A DNA stretch of 64,000 bases from Colocasia esculenta (GCA_014218235.1 CM024759.1:12664712-12728711); one strand, 5' to 3'. Positions 11,067 to 23,326 are shown, counted from the first letter of the stretch. Notes: generated by a model from the letters alone, not told the origin. Program-made: numbers and translations.

Positions 11067-13940
11067 TTGTACTCAATTTTCCCTTGATTCCAAATCTTCT
11101 AATTCCGTGCCGAGGAGATACTTTACGGAATACATGTTCTCCTTGCTGAAACTCCAATTCCCTTCGTCGACGATCAGCATAGCTTTTCTGTCGATCTTGG
11201 GCAGCTTTCATTCTGTCTTGCACTAATTTGATAATTTATGTGGTTTCTTGGATCATTTCAGGTCCAAGAATATGGGATTCTTTTAGTTCCACCCAACACA
11301 GTGGTGATCTACACTGGCGACCGTATAAGGCTTTAAATTGTGCCATTTGAATAGTAGACTAGTAACTATTATTATAGGCAAATTCCATAATTGCTAACTG
11401 AGTGTTCCAGACATTTCTAAACTCCAATATACAAGCACGGCACATATCTTCGATAACTTGGTTTACCCGTTCTGTTTGTCCGTCAGTCTGTGGATGAAAT
11501 GTTGTGCTAAATTTTAATTTAGTCCCCAATGCGTCTTGTAGTTCTCTCCAAAAATGTGAGGTAAATCTTGCATCCCTATCTGACACTATATCTTTCGAAA
11601 TTCCATGTAATCAGACAATTTCTTTCATATACAATGCTGCTAAGACACTCACAGACCATCTTGTCTTGATTGGTAAGAAATGAGCTAACTTAGTAAGTTG
11701 ATCAATGATTACCCATATGGCATCAAATCCACTTCGTGTCCTAGGTAATCCCACAATAAAATCCATACTGATACTATCCCATTTCCACTCTGGCACTTCC
11801 AGTGGTTTTAACTTTCCAGCTGGTTTCTGATGCTCGGCTTTAACTTTCTGACATGTCAAGCATTTCGCAATAAAATTCACAATATCCTTTTTCATATTGC
11901 ACCACCAGAAATGTTTCTTTAAATCTTGATACATCTTAACAGCTCCAGGATGAATGGTGTAACGTGACCGGTGAGCTTCTTCTAAAATTTACTTTTTGAT
12001 CTCGGGATTATCCGGCACACACAACCTGTCTCAGAATCGAAGATTCTTATGAATATCCTCATTAAAATCAAGTTTAAAAGTTAACTTTTCTCGGATCTCT
12101 GCCAATATAGGATCATTATCCTGTTGTTCTCCAATTTGTTTTATCAAATCTGATTGAACTATGAAGTTATCAATCATAACTTTTCCTTCTTGTGATTCAA
12201 CCTTCAAGCTTAATGTGGAGAACTCCTCTAGCAATTTCCATTCCTTTACTTGTAATTGAAACACCTTAGCTATAGGATTTCTGCTAAGTGCATCTGCCAC
12301 AATATTTCCTTTCCCTGGATGGTATTCAATTTTGAAATCATAATCTTTAATATACTCCATCCATCTTCTTTGTCTTATATTCAATTCTTTCTGTGAAAAC
12401 AAATACTTAAGACTCTTATGAACAGAGTACACTATAAATTGATTATCATATAGATAGTGCCTCCATAGCTTGAGTGCAAAAACTACTGCGGCTAATTCCA
12501 AATCATGTACTGGATAATTTTTCTCATGGGTCTTCAATTGTCTTGACGCATAGGCAATGACTCTTCTATCTTGCATCAATACACATCCTAGTCCAATACT
12601 TGAAGCGTCGGTAGAAACCTCAAATAATTTACCCTCTACCGGCAAGGCTAGAATTGGTGCCGATGATAGACATTCCTTTAATAACTGAAATGCTTGCTCA
12701 CAACTCTCACTCCATATAAATGCAGTTCCTTTTCTAGTCAATTGTGTGAGAGGCGAGGCAATTCTAGAGAAATTCTGGACAAATCGCCGGTAATAACTAG
12801 CCATACCCAGAAAACTTCTAACCTCAGTGAGGTTCTTTGGTTGCTCCCATTTTTGTATGGTCTCAATCTTTGAAGAGTCCACAGACAATCCTTCTTTTGA
12901 AATGATGTGTCCCAAAAACATCACTTGCTTCATCCAAAATTCACATTTACTAAACTTTGCATATAGTTTGTGATCTCATAATAGTTGCAAAGTAATTCGT
13001 AAATGTGTCTCGTGTTCTTCTATGCTTTTAGAATAAATCAGTATGTCATCAATAAACACACCCATAAATTTATCCAAATAAGATCTGAACACGTCATTCA
13101 TGAGACGCATTAATGCAGGAGGTGCATTAGTTAATCCAAATGGCATCACTACAAATTCGTAGTGTCAATATCTTGTTCGGAAAGCTGTTTTGTGAATATC
13201 CTACTCTTGAATTCCGAGTTGATGATATCCAGATCTTACATCGATCTTAGAGGAACACTGAGCCCCAGACAATTGATCAAATAAATCGTCAATTCTCGGA
13301 AGTGGGTATTTGTTCTTTATAGTCAACTGGTTTAGCTGTCGATAATCTATGCATAATCGCATCGATCCATCCTTCTTTTTAACAAATAACACCGGAACAC
13401 CCCAGGGTGAAGTACTTGGTCTAATAAACCCTTTTTCTATCAATTCCAATAATTGTCTTTTTAATTCCTTCAACTCTTCCATTGACATTCTGTATGGTGT
13501 TCTTGACACTGGTGTAGCTCCTGGTACCAATTCAATCGAGAAATTCACCTCTCTATTAGGTGGTATGCCAGGTAACTCTTCAGGGAAAACATCAAGAAAT
13601 TCCTTTACCACCGGAATATCTCCCAATCCCGTGATATCTTGGTTTAATATTGTTACAGAAGCCAAGTACCCTTGACAACCTTTTCGTACTGCTTACAAGC
13701 CTTAACTGCAGAAATTAACAGTATTCTTCTAGTATGAGGTTTATCAAAAGTTATAGAATAAATTCCTTTTCCTGGAAAAGTGACCTGCCTTAATTGGCAA
13801 TCTAAATTGGCATGATATTTAGATAACCAATCCACTCCAAGAATCACATCATAATCCCACATTTCCAAACATATCAAATCACCAGATAAGTTGTGTCCTT
13901 CAAGTAGAATCTGACTATCAGGGTAGCTTTTTACCTTCAC
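11067..13940 (-). pseudogene. gypsy copy 1 Pol: end of protease, RT, RNase H, integrase
   Basis: Protease C-part at 13940-13653 has YDVILGVDWLSKYHANLDC. RT starts in 13665-13201 (RPSTSPWGVPVLFVKKKDGS, LCIDYRQLN, YPLPRIDDLFDQL) and continues through the catalytic FIDDILIYS near 13045. RNase H at 12933-12031 has FEVSTDASSIGLGCVL and HDLELAAVVFALKLWRHYL; the usual SDHKSLK is SVHKSLK here, an Asp to Val change in an RNase H acidic motif. Integrase at 11934-11359 shows the zinc-binding end (CLTCQKVKAEHQ), the first and second catalytic Asp (SMDFIVGLP, SDRDARF) and QTDGQTERVNQVIE. Several stops separate the blocks. The C-terminal module and chromodomain are cut off by the copia insertion. Confidence 0.9.
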
Positions 13941-15132
13941 TCAAAGGAGTTGCTACTTCCAATTGTGTAGGCAATGGGACAGGTTGTATTTCCAAAGATT
14001 TAGCAAAATCATAACTAATGAAGGAGTGTGTAGCTCCTGAATCAAACAATACATGTGCAGGTTTTGAGTTTACTATTAGTGTACCTTCAATCAGTCCACC
14101 TTCTTGTGGGGATTCAGGCTCTACCTCTTGAATAGCTTGTATTCTCCCTTGCTTTGGTTGCCTTGCTTGGGGATTCGGTTTGGCTGGCACATTCTTGATC
14201 ATCGAACACTCTGAAATTCGATGCTGAGTACTTCCACACTTGAGACATGCTCCCAACCTACGCCAATAGTTTTCTACCTTGTGTCCACTAATGTGACAGT
14301 GTTTACACACATCCTTGCTTCCACTCGGAGCCTTCCCTGTCTTCTTTCCAGATTGCTGAATTTTTGGGACATTTCCCGGCTCAAACTTTCTCTTCCGATC
14401 CGAAGATCCTTCTCCCAACCTTCCTTTAATTTTATCCACCATATCATTTGCAGCTTCCAAATCCAAAGCTCTTTTGACCATATCCGAATACGTAATAATC
14501 AAATGTGGAGTTAACTGCATAATATAGATAGGGCGTAGTCCATTCATGAACCTATTGGCTTTTAACTTATCCGTGGCTATGAGATGTGGAGCATACTTGG
14601 ACAATCGAGCAAATTGGGCCTCATATTCGGACACTGACATTCTTAGTTGTTTCAGATTAGCAAACTCATTTGCTTTCTTTTCCTGGACTACCTCAGAGAA
14701 ATATTGGTCATTAAATAACTCTACAAATTCATCCCAACTAATTTGAGTTGGATCCTCCAATGTGGATGTTACTGTGTCCCACCACGCTCTGGCATCCCGT
14801 TCCAACTGAAAAGTCACCAATCGGATCTTTTCTTCCTCAGTGCATTTAATCACTCCAAATATCCTTTCAATATCTCTTAACCAATTTTTCGCCTCGTCTG
14901 GGTCTGTACTTCCTGCAAATTTCGGAGGATCTAAGCTTCGGAAATCCCTGAATAGACTTGTCCCATTATGGCTGTTATTCTTAGCTACAGTCCTCATCAC
15001 TCGGGTCAAGTCATGCATCGAACTTTCCATTTTCCTCCAATTGGCGTCACTTCCTTCCATGACAAAATTATGAAAATATCTGAAACATTCAATAGGACAT
15101 ACATTAATTCCACAGTCCATCCAAACTTGCAT
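13918..15132 (-). CDS. gypsy copy 1 Gag with N-terminal protease
   Basis: An open frame of 404 codons. The Gag core (Retrotrans_gag) is at roughly residues 65-210 with KCTEEEKIRLVTFQL and RAWWD, then YFSEVVQEKKANEF. Two zinc knuckles follow: the first, CKHCHISGHKVENY, has Tyr where the last Cys is expected and so cannot be a normal CCHC; the second, CLKCGSTQHRISEC, is complete. The protease active site VLFDSGATHSFIS lies near residue 368. The frame ends at 13918 and protease continues in the next frame, so Gag and Pol may once have been one polyprotein. The first Met is ATG 15132; MEGSDANW about 27 residues in is an alternative start shared with other family members. Confidence 0.85.
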   Translation of the reverse strand: MQVWMDCGINVCPIECFRYFHNFVMEGSDANWRKMESSMHDLTRVMRTVAKNNSHNGTSLFRDFRSLDPPKFAGSTDPDEAKNWLRDIERIFGVIKCTEEEKIRLVTFQLERDARAWWDTVTSTLEDPTQISWDEFVELFNDQYFSEVVQEKKANEFANLKQLRMSVSEYEAQFARLSKYAPHLIATDKLKANRFMNGLRPIYIMQLTPHLIITYSDMVKRALDLEAANDMVDKIKGRLGEGSSDRKRKFEPGNVPKIQQSGKKTGKAPSGSKDVCKHCHISGHKVENYWRRLGACLKCGSTQHRISECSMIKNVPAKPNPQARQPKQGRIQAIQEVEPESPQEGGLIEGTLIVNSKPAHVLFDSGATHSFISYDFAKSLEIQPVPLPTQLEVATPLSEGKKLP

Positions 15133-15377
15133 TTATCACATACACATTTTAAATCCATCTAACACACCATTTCTATTCATTAACCAAATATTTACATCAA
15201 AACATACATCATAAACCAACAGCTAAGTTACTGCCATTCCTCCTTCCAACTTTTCACAGTACAAAACATACTTTCACTAACCTCTCACTTTCCCTTCACA
15301 TGGAAATTATATATGCATTCAGCATTTAAACAAAAGGAGAGTTTTACAAAAAGAAGGACAAGTTGCCTAAGTCCTTT

Positions 15378-15725
15378 CTAGTTCTGGGTCAGGTCTATAA
15401 CAGACTCTGCAGGTGGTGGCTGTTGTGCTTCTCTGGCTCCATGGTATAATTCCCTTGCCGCATCGGTTAAAGCTTCCCAATACCCTTCAAACTGGTAAAG
15501 CAGCATATCTTGCCCTAGCCTGAGATTGTCTATCCTACACATGACTTGAGTCATTACTTCCAATGAAGCACCAGGATTACCGGCAAAGAAAGCACCCACA
15601 GTCAAATTAAGTACTTCTTCCTTAATTTGCATATGAGCTTCTTGCTGGGCTTGGGCATATAGCTCAATGTCTTGGTGTAGCATTTCTAATGCTGCTACCA
15701 TCCTTTCTTGGGCATTCATATCCAT
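15378..15725 (-). CDS. small ORF between 5' LTR and gag of gypsy copy 1 (unknown function)
   Basis: An ATG-started frame of 115 codons (MDMNAQERMVAALEML at the start, EGYWEALTDAARELYHGA in the middle, VIDLTQN at the end). The same ORF occurs at the same place in the second gypsy (26609-26956), about three quarters identical by eye over 107 residues, with conservative changes. It looks mostly helical and acidic; no known domain, signal peptide or membrane segment is visible. It lies downstream of the PBS and upstream of gag, so it would be the first ORF of the genomic RNA. I do not recognise it; it may be a Gag-region leader protein or an acquired host fragment. Confidence 0.6.
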   Translation of the reverse strand: MDMNAQERMVAALEMLHQDIELYAQAQQEAHMQIKEEVLNLTVGAFFAGNPGASLEVMTQVMCRIDNLRLGQDMLLYQFEGYWEALTDAARELYHGAREAQQPPPAESVIDLTQN

Positions 15726-15833
15726 ACTGAAACAAATATCAAGTTAAGCATTTACATAGTTACAAATATCATGCAATCTAATCCCATGTTTCTACCCCAA
15801 CTCACTGGTTATCCCTAGATTTATCGAACTAAT

Positions 15834-15845
15834 GCTCTGATATCA
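15834..15845 (-). promoter_or_regulatory. primer binding site, gypsy copy 1 (initiator tRNA-Met type)
   Basis: On the - strand the sequence is TGATATCAGAGC, one base different from TGGTATCAGAGC, the complement of the plant initiator tRNA-Met 3' end. It begins seven bases after the 5' LTR end. Confidence 0.75.
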
Positions 15846-15852
15846 ATTTATC

Positions 15853-18627
15853 TGTCACGTCCTAGTAAAAAAATCTATTTACTAAATATGACAGATATTA
15901 ATCACAAAAACTAGTATAACATTTATACATATACCACTAATTAAACGGAAATTTATTACATGATATCCCCCATTTTAGTCTGAATGAGGAACAGGCAAAA
16001 AGACATTGTATCCTTATTACATTTACATTTATCTATAATGAAAACAAAACTAATAGCATTTCTTGGCATCGGGTGGTCCACTCGGCACACAAATCCCCTT
16101 AAGCAGCATCTCTATCTTGTTCACCTGAAAATAGTAAATTAAATGAGCTAACTAGCCCAATAGAACTCAATTCCATTAAATGAAAAGGATTCAGATGTAA
16201 ATTCTCAAGGTAAGAACAGGTATAGATTGCTAGCACTGAGTGTTCAAAAAAAGATCAAATGAATCAATTTGATAACATGTATTGAACAAGAATAGTTTAG
16301 AAACAAGATCAATAACTCAGGATGATACTTAAATTCAGAATCAGACACATTTTCACACACACAAGCATGATGTGATGATTAATCAAACAAAATTGATGTA
16401 TGCCAACATCCACAAATTCTCATCACTCCCGTGCGGCCACTGGTGAATTCGGGCGCTCCCCCTAGGACTGAACCAGCCCTTTATTTGCCAGGCATATTTC
16501 TCAAACGAGTCCAAAGACTCACATCTTATCATCATAACACATACATTCTTGTAGTAGATCAAGGACACACAAGGATTCACTCATGGCTCACACACAAGAA
16601 TTATGGAACTCTGTTCTTTCATTGATTACAGGAATTTATGATCTCACGAGGTCAATTATGTTCAGAACTTTGAAGAGATGACTCATGGTAAAAAGAAATG
16701 AAACTTGATGAGTTTTAGTAGAGGTTTAGGTGGTAGAAACATCTAAGAATGAGTAAGCATTTGGTTAGAACAATTGGGTGTAGTTCGGGTCAAGAAATGG
16801 TTCAAGGTAGGTGCTGGAATCTGGAACTGACAGTGGTTGTTGACAACCAGTGGGGTGGTTGTTGACAACCATGGCTTTCCCAGAAGCTGATTTCTCAGCC
16901 TCACAGTGGCTATCGACAACCAAAGGGGTGGTTGTCGACAACCATGGCTTTCCCAGAAGCTGAAATCTCAGCCTGGCAGTGGTTGTCGACACCCAAAGGG
17001 GTGGTTGTCGACAACCCCTGTCAGATTACATTTTCTAGCTCTGGACAGAGGGCCCTGTCGACAGCTAGAAGCAGAGCTGTCGACAGGTGCTATGTAGGCT
17101 TCCAAACATGGATTAAAACCATCTATAAATTGTACTACCAAGCTTTTCCATAATTCCTAACATGATCAAAACTCTAGCCAAGCATGATCTTAGCTTTAAG
17201 AATCAAGCTAACATGACAATAAAATGAAAGAAAGATCATGGGTATGATTCACATGGATGATCACCAAGAAGACAAACTCAAGGGAAATTTTCCGGAAGAG
17301 TAATACTCCTAAATTTCTTTCTTTCTTTCATCTATTACTTATCAAGCACTTATCAAAGCACACACACACTTGAGACTTTCTCAATGAATCATTTCTCGAT
17401 CGTAGAAAGAACCGTCATAGTTCAGTCTACTCTACATAGTGAAGTCAACATGATTCCAGATTCAAACAAACTGAAACAGAGAGAGTAGTATGTAGCTACC
17501 CATGACTTGAAGACTAACTAAAATATGATGGAAGATTCACTTTCTATCAGGAACACATTCCCTAAGTTGGAAAAATAGTTGGAACTTGATGACGAATCAC
17601 TTCAAACTGTTAGCCTGAAGTAGAAGGAAGGAGAGGATTAGGAATTGAATTCTACCTTTCTGAGTAGAGTAAGTTCCTCCTTGATGTGAAGCTCCACAGA
17701 AATAAGAAGAAGGAATGGGAAGCTTGCACGGTTGACTACTTTGATAGATGCAATTTGAGAGATGCAACCCTTAGTAAATGAAGTTGTGACAACGCACAAC
17801 AACCAGCTCCAATTGCAAGCTATCCACGCAAGGATGCAGAGATCACTCCAGCAAGGCCACTCCAACAGCCAGAAACAAGAAAATGGATGCAGGAGCTATG
17901 GTGTGCAGGGGTGAACAGGTGAGAAAGTTAGCTACGATGGCCATTGGGGTATATTTGTAACTCCAAAGATCTCCATGCACAACGACAAGTCGACGGCTAA
18001 TGTGTCATGGTAAAAACCATTTTGTTTTTACCTCGACACGTTGCCCATGCAAGCTATCCCATGATTACACACAGGTAACTAACGTGTTACCTTCTCTAAT
18101 AGGTGTGCTGGCCTCCCTTAAACCTTACACGTAGGGGCCCAGCTAAATCCCAGAAAATCCCAACCGTAAATACACCATAATTCGGCTGGTCTAATAGACT
18201 TGATGTAAACATGTCCATATGGTATCCATTTGTCATGAAATGTCAACCATAGCCCAATATGATGGTTTTACAAATTATGGTGATTTTATTTTAATTTTTA
18301 GAATTTATATTACAGTAGGTGAAAAATCACCTGGAAAATGGTCGCGCCGACTTATCCTCAAAACCCGCATACCGAAAAATTTGGATATTTATATTTCTGA
18401 GATCTCCACATTTTTTCTGGAAATTATGGTGTTCTCAGATTTTTTTTTCGTTGTCGTTTTCCGGTGTCGCCCTGTGGAAGCGCGCACCTTTGTGTATGAC
18501 ACTGGGGTAACATACGTTACTACTAATTAAACCCAAAATCTAATTATCTCAATTTAATAACAATCCTAATGTATAATAACCACATTATTCATATTTTCTT
18601 AACACTTTAAATTTTTGGGGCGTTACA
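15853..18627 (-). repeat. 5' LTR of gypsy copy 1
   Basis: On the + strand it runs from TGTCACGTCCTAG to GGGGCGTTACA; on the - strand TGTAACGCCCC...GTGACA, with TG/CA ends. Length is 2775 bp, within the range of Tekay/Del LTRs. It carries the GTCGAC palindrome cluster at 16834-17088. The flank after 18627 starts AATTC; the matching duplication would lie outside the window. Confidence 0.85.
16834..17088. repeat. cluster of TGTCGACA palindromes in gypsy copy 1 LTR
   Basis: Five intact GTCGAC words, in longer palindromes such as GGTTGTCGACAACC and CTGTCGACAG, plus three one-base variants (TTGAC or ATCGAC) at equivalent places. Around them a segment containing CCATGGCTTTCCCAGAAGCTG is duplicated with a period of about 79 bases. 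The variants are those expected from deamination of a methylated CpG. Confidence 0.85.
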
Positions 18628-19230
18628 AATTCCCTCTAAAGCCACAAACCACAAATCAACACGAGAGAAGCAGGAGTATAGCACAACTATAAATAACTAA
18701 CAAATCTACCTGAGCATGAAACTATAATCACAAAGCTTAAATAACATTAAGCTAATAATAGGATTTCAACTTTCATAACTAAACGGCAAACCACGCTCAG
18801 GAGTACGAGCTAAAGAAGGGTAACGTCAAACACGAGTCATGAAGACTGGTTCGCGACACCAGCTACAGGCCCGGACAAGCATCACAGGTCTACCTCTCAA
18901 CCTCGTAGCCAAGGACAAAAGGTCCGGCTACCGCTCCACCACAACAGAACCAACAAGTTGTGGAGACCACATCTCACCACAACTGTAACTCACACGGCTG
19001 CAGCTCCATACCTGGCACCTTTAAGGACTCTAGCCTGAGCTCCTTAAAGTGAGGCACTGAAAAAAGGACGAGCTGGGCACCACCACATCTACTGGTGTTT
19101 GTCCCCAAACCAAGAGCGCGCTACAAGCGACTAAGCACACCCACAACACACAAGCCACTGTCCATTGTCGTCTTTCCCTCAGCCGGACATGCTACTCAAG
19201 CTACGGAGTGAAGGTGTCCAAGAAGACGAC
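18628..19230. other. target sequence of the second gypsy insertion, left part; possibly old LTR DNA
   Basis: No ORF or recognised domain. It is continuous in origin with 29850 onward, since the second gypsy splits it with a 5-bp duplication. It is moderately CpG-rich and has the look of LTR DNA from large gypsy elements, but I found no LTR ends, so the class is left open. Confidence 0.4.
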
Positions 19231-21885
19231 TGTCACATCCTAGTAAAAGTCTATTAACTGGAAATGACAGATATTAAGCACGAGAATTAACGCAAAAGTT
19301 TATTTATACACAACTAACTTAGCGGGAGCTTTTTACATGATGCTCCTCATTATAATCTATATGAGGAGTAGATAGAAATAAACTATAAAATTATTACATT
19401 CCATATTGTCTATAAGAAAGATAACGGATTGCTTGACGATGAGCAGTCCACTCAGCACACAAATCCCCTTTAGATTTCATTGCCATCTTGACCACCTGAA
19501 AAAAGTAGGATGAATGAGCTAACAAGCCTAGTAGAATTCAAGTCCATTAATCATAGGCTAAGATGTATAATCTCAAGGTAAGAACTTGGCTATCACTAAC
19601 ACTGTATATCAAACGATTGAACGAACTTGTCAATTAAATAACACATGTAGAACAAGAGTAATGTGGAAGAATGATAAAGATTTCAAGATGACACTTAAGT
19701 TATGATTCAAATACACATTCACATACATATAGATGACATGATGACTAATCAAGCACATAATGATGTATGCCAACATCCACTTGTCCTTTATCGTTCCTGC
19801 ATGACCACTAACGAACTCAGGTGCTCCTCACAGAACTGGACCAGCCCTATTTGCACAGGCATATTTCTCAAATGAGTCCAAAGACCCACAACTTGTCATC
19901 ATAACACACACTCTTATAATGGCTCAATTGGGGTACACAAGTAATCAACATATCTCACACAACAGGAACTTGGAGGCTACTTTCACTGATCACAAAAGTT
20001 GATAACTTCACAAAGGTCAATTGTATTTGTAACTCTTAAAAGATAATTCAAGGTAAGGATGAAATAAAATTGAGTAGTACTATCAAGTGTTTAAGCGGTA
20101 GAAACAACAAAGATTAAATGGGCAAATAGCTAGACTAATGGTGTGTTGTATCAGCAAGGGTTAGAACCAAGGTAAGTACTGGAAACATGAATCAGGCAGG
20201 GCCTGTCGACAGCCAGGGAAGAGCTGTCGACAGATACTGTCCTCCCAGAAGCAAAAACTTGAAGTCTGGTCACTGCCTGTCGACAGGCCAGGATCGGCTG
20301 TCGACAGGTATGGGCTATCTGTTGATAGGTAGGGGCTGTCTATCGACAAGTACTGGTTTCCAGCACAATTTGGGTTCTGGGAACATGGTTCCTGTCGACA
20401 GGTAGGTCATGGCTGTCGACAGGTGTTGTGTAAACTTCCAAAAAATGTTCAAAACTACCAAGCTCACCTACAATTCCTATCATGTTTACAATACTACATG
20501 AACACACTCTAAACCTCAAAACACCAAGATAATTAAACAAAAGAATTGAATGAGGAAGACTTAACATTATATACATAGAAGCAAGCTCTTAAGGAAGAAG
20601 ACTACTGAAAGAGTAGTTCTTCTAAAGCAAACTCCTCTCTACTTCTATAAATCAATTTACTCAAACGTAAGTGAGGCTATCATAGTCTCAGATTGAACCC
20701 ACTTATGAAGGTAGAAGAGAATTAACATATAGTTTCTCCCAAAACTAAACAATGATATAAACATGGTGATGAGCTCAACTTCTAGCATGGAATCCAAGAA
20801 GAGAAATACAGGGAAAAGTGATTACAGAATGAATTCTACCTTACTAAATAGGATAAGAACTTTCACTTGTTCTTGATGAAAGAATCCACACTCAGCAAGA
20901 GAAGAACTTCTACAGAGTTGATGAAGTGTTAGCGGCAGTCACTGTAATAGCTTTAGCAATAACAGTTACTCCAAGGTGGAAGTAGTAACACACTCCTACG
21001 GCAGCAACTCCAACAGCAAGGAGCATAAGCAAAAGTAGATGCAAGAACAATAGAACTAGCAACTCCAGCAGCAATGGCCAAACCAGCAGAAGAAGGAAAC
21101 AAGAGCAAGATCCAGCAGTAGGAGGATTCAAGAACAAGAACTGAGGAATGGTGCAAGAACAGGAGAAAAACCAACAAATGCTTGCGTTGGAAAGGTTGGT
21201 ATGCTGTCTACGGGAATGTTTTTATAGCCCCAGGCCTTTCCCATGCACAAGGGCATGTAGGCCCATAGGTGTTGGGGTAAAACCTTATTTAACCACCCAC
21301 AGCCACCTGGTCCATGCACTCTCCAAGAGTTACACATGGGTAACTAACGTGTAACCAAGCTAAACCACATGGTTTAAGCCTTACGTAACCATGGTTATGT
21401 AAGCAAAGAATAATTAATGAAAATGGTTTCGTAAATGGCCTAAAAATCAGCTGGCCCAGAGATCCTCTTGTAAACACATTCAAATGATGTCTATTTGTGT
21501 TTTCAGCCATAGGCTAGTGTAATGGTTTTACAAATTATGGTGATTTTAGTTTAATTTTTAGAATTTATTTTACACTAGGTGAAAAATTGCCCGGAGAATA
21601 GTTGCATCGGCTTAATCCCAAAATCCACACATCAACAAATCTGGATATTTATATTTCTGATATCACCATATTTTTTTGGAAATTATAGTGTTCTCAGATT
21701 TCAATTTCATTATAGTTTTTCGGTGTCGCCCTGTTGGAGTGCGCACCTTAGTGTACGACACTGGGGTAACATTTATTAACGCTAATTAATCCCGGATATC
21801 AATTATTTCAATCTCATAATAATAATCAAATCTAATAACCATATTATTCATGTTTTTCAATAAATAAAATTTTCGGGGCGTTACA
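19231..21885 (-). repeat. 3' LTR of gypsy copy 2
   Basis: Runs from TGTCACATCCTAG to GGGGCGTTACA on the + strand, 2655 bp, next to the PPT. The - strand TATAAAAA (21236-21229) is the likely promoter. It carries a GTCGAC cluster at 20202-20424. Confidence 0.9.
20202..20424. repeat. cluster of TGTCGACA palindromes in gypsy copy 2 3' LTR
   Basis: Six intact words in the forms CCTGTCGACAGG or GCTGTCGACAG, plus two decayed ones (TGTTGATAGG and CTATCGACAAG). It lies about 800-1000 bases downstream of the predicted LTR TATA box, so in the transcribed leader rather than in U3. Confidence 0.85.
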
Positions 21886-21899
21886 CTCTCCCCCACTAA
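21886..21899 (-). promoter_or_regulatory. polypurine tract of gypsy copy 2
   Basis: On the - strand TTTTAGTGGGGGAGAG lies directly against the LTR start TGTAACGCCCC. It primes plus-strand synthesis. Confidence 0.85.
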
Positions 21900-21940
21900 A
21901 AGAAATTTGTTCCTCCAAATTTAATAACAAAAGAGTATAT

Positions 21941-23326
21941 TTACTGACCTATAAATAATTTCAGATATTTGATCTTGATGGCATCTTCCAGCTCCCACAT
22001 TGCTTCTTCTTGTCCTCGCTTATTCCACTGAATCTTTAACAGTGGAACTTCCTTGTACCAAAGTTGCTTAATTTTTCGGTCAGGAATTTGTATAGGTCTT
22101 TCTTCATATGCCAAGTTTTCTTGTACCTCCAAATCTTGATATTCGATAATGTGTTCTAGATCATACACATATTTTCTCAACATTGACACATGAAAAATGT
22201 CATGTACATTGGATAACTATGGTGGAAGTGCCAGTTGATACGTCATTTCACCAACTCTTTTCAGTATTTCAAATGGTCTAATATACCTTGGACTCAATTT
22301 TCCCTTAATACCAAATTTCTTGATTCCTCTTTGGGGCGATACTTTAAGAAACACATGTTCTCCTTGTTGAAATTCCAATTCCCTTCTTCGCCGGTCGGCA
22401 TAACTTTTCTGTCGGTCTTGGGCAGCTTTCATTCGGTCTTTTACCAATTTAATAATTTCCGTTGTCTCTTGGATCACTTCAGGTCCAAGAATATGTGACT
22501 CTTTTAATTATACCCAACACAATGGTGATCTGCACTGCCGACCATATAAAGCTTCAAATGGTGCCATTTGAATAGTAGACTAGTAACTATTGTTATAAGC
22601 AAATTCCATGATTTCCAAATGAGAACTCCAGTCATTTCAAAACTCTAATATACAAGCACGACACATTTCTTCAATAATTTGATTCACCCATTTTGTCTAT
22701 CCATCAATTTGAGGATGAAATACAGTGCTAAACTTTAGTTTAGTTCCCAATGCATCCTGTAATTCTCTCCAAAAATGTGAGGTGAATCTCGCATCTCTAT
22801 CAAAAACTATGTCCTTTGGAATTCCATGCAACCGAACAATTTCTTTCATGTATAGTGCTGCTAAAATACTAACAGACCATCTTGTTTTGATTGCCAAGAA
22901 ATGAGCTGATTTAGTAAGTCGGTCAATGATTACCCATATTGCATCATATCCACTTCGTGTTTTGGGTAACCCCACAATAAAATCCATACCAACACTATCC
23001 CATTTCCACTCTGGTACCTCAAGTGGTTTTAACTTTCCTTCCGGTTTCTGGTGTTCGGCCTTGACTTTCTGACATGTTAAGCATTTAGCTATGAAGTCCA
23101 CAATGTCCTTCTTCATGTTGCACCACCAAAAATGTTTTTTTAAATCTTGATACATCTTAACAGATCCTAGATGAATAGTGTAATATGATCGATGAGCTTC
23201 TTTTAAAATCTGCTTCTTAATCTCAAAATTATCCGGCACACATAACCTATTCTGAAATCGAAGATTCCCATGAACATCTTTATTAAAATCAGGTCTGAAA
23301 GCTAACTTTTCTCTGATTTCAGCCAA
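21941..23326 (-). pseudogene. gypsy copy 2 integrase with chromodomain-like C-terminus
   Basis: The 23326-22697 frame has the zinc finger end (CLTCQKVKAEHQ), VGMDFIVGLPKTRSG (first Asp) and FDRDARFTSHFW (second Asp; the usual Ser before it is Phe), and ends at HPQIDG, just before the catalytic Glu region. 22477-22217 contains the GPY/F-like module (KLSPRYIRPFEILKRVGEMTYQL). 22189-21941 has a chromodomain-like end (VPLLKIQWNKRGQEEAMWEL). In chromoviruses this tail guides integration to heterochromatin marks. Stops separate the three blocks. Confidence 0.85.

Larger units (their letters stand above)
11062..18627 (-). mobile_element. Ty3/gypsy retrotransposon copy 1 (Tekay/Del-like chromovirus), interrupted by the copia element
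   Basis: Reading on the - strand: 5' LTR 18627-15853, PBS, small ORF, Gag-PR, RT, RNase H, integrase, then truncation at 11062 by the copia insertion. The order PR-RT-RH-IN is gypsy, and the integrase and RT wording (MYQDLKKHFWW, PEWKWDSISMDFIVGLPRTR, SDRDARFTSHFW) is Tekay/Del-like. The remaining 3' part and 3' LTR should lie left of the window beyond the copia 5' LTR. It is about 80% similar by eye to the copy at 19231-29849 and belongs to a related family with the same LTR ends. Confidence 0.9.

Noticed and set aside
20187..20405. Open frames through the gypsy LTR cluster
   Set aside because: Frames arise from repeated palindromes and differ between the two LTRs of the same element.
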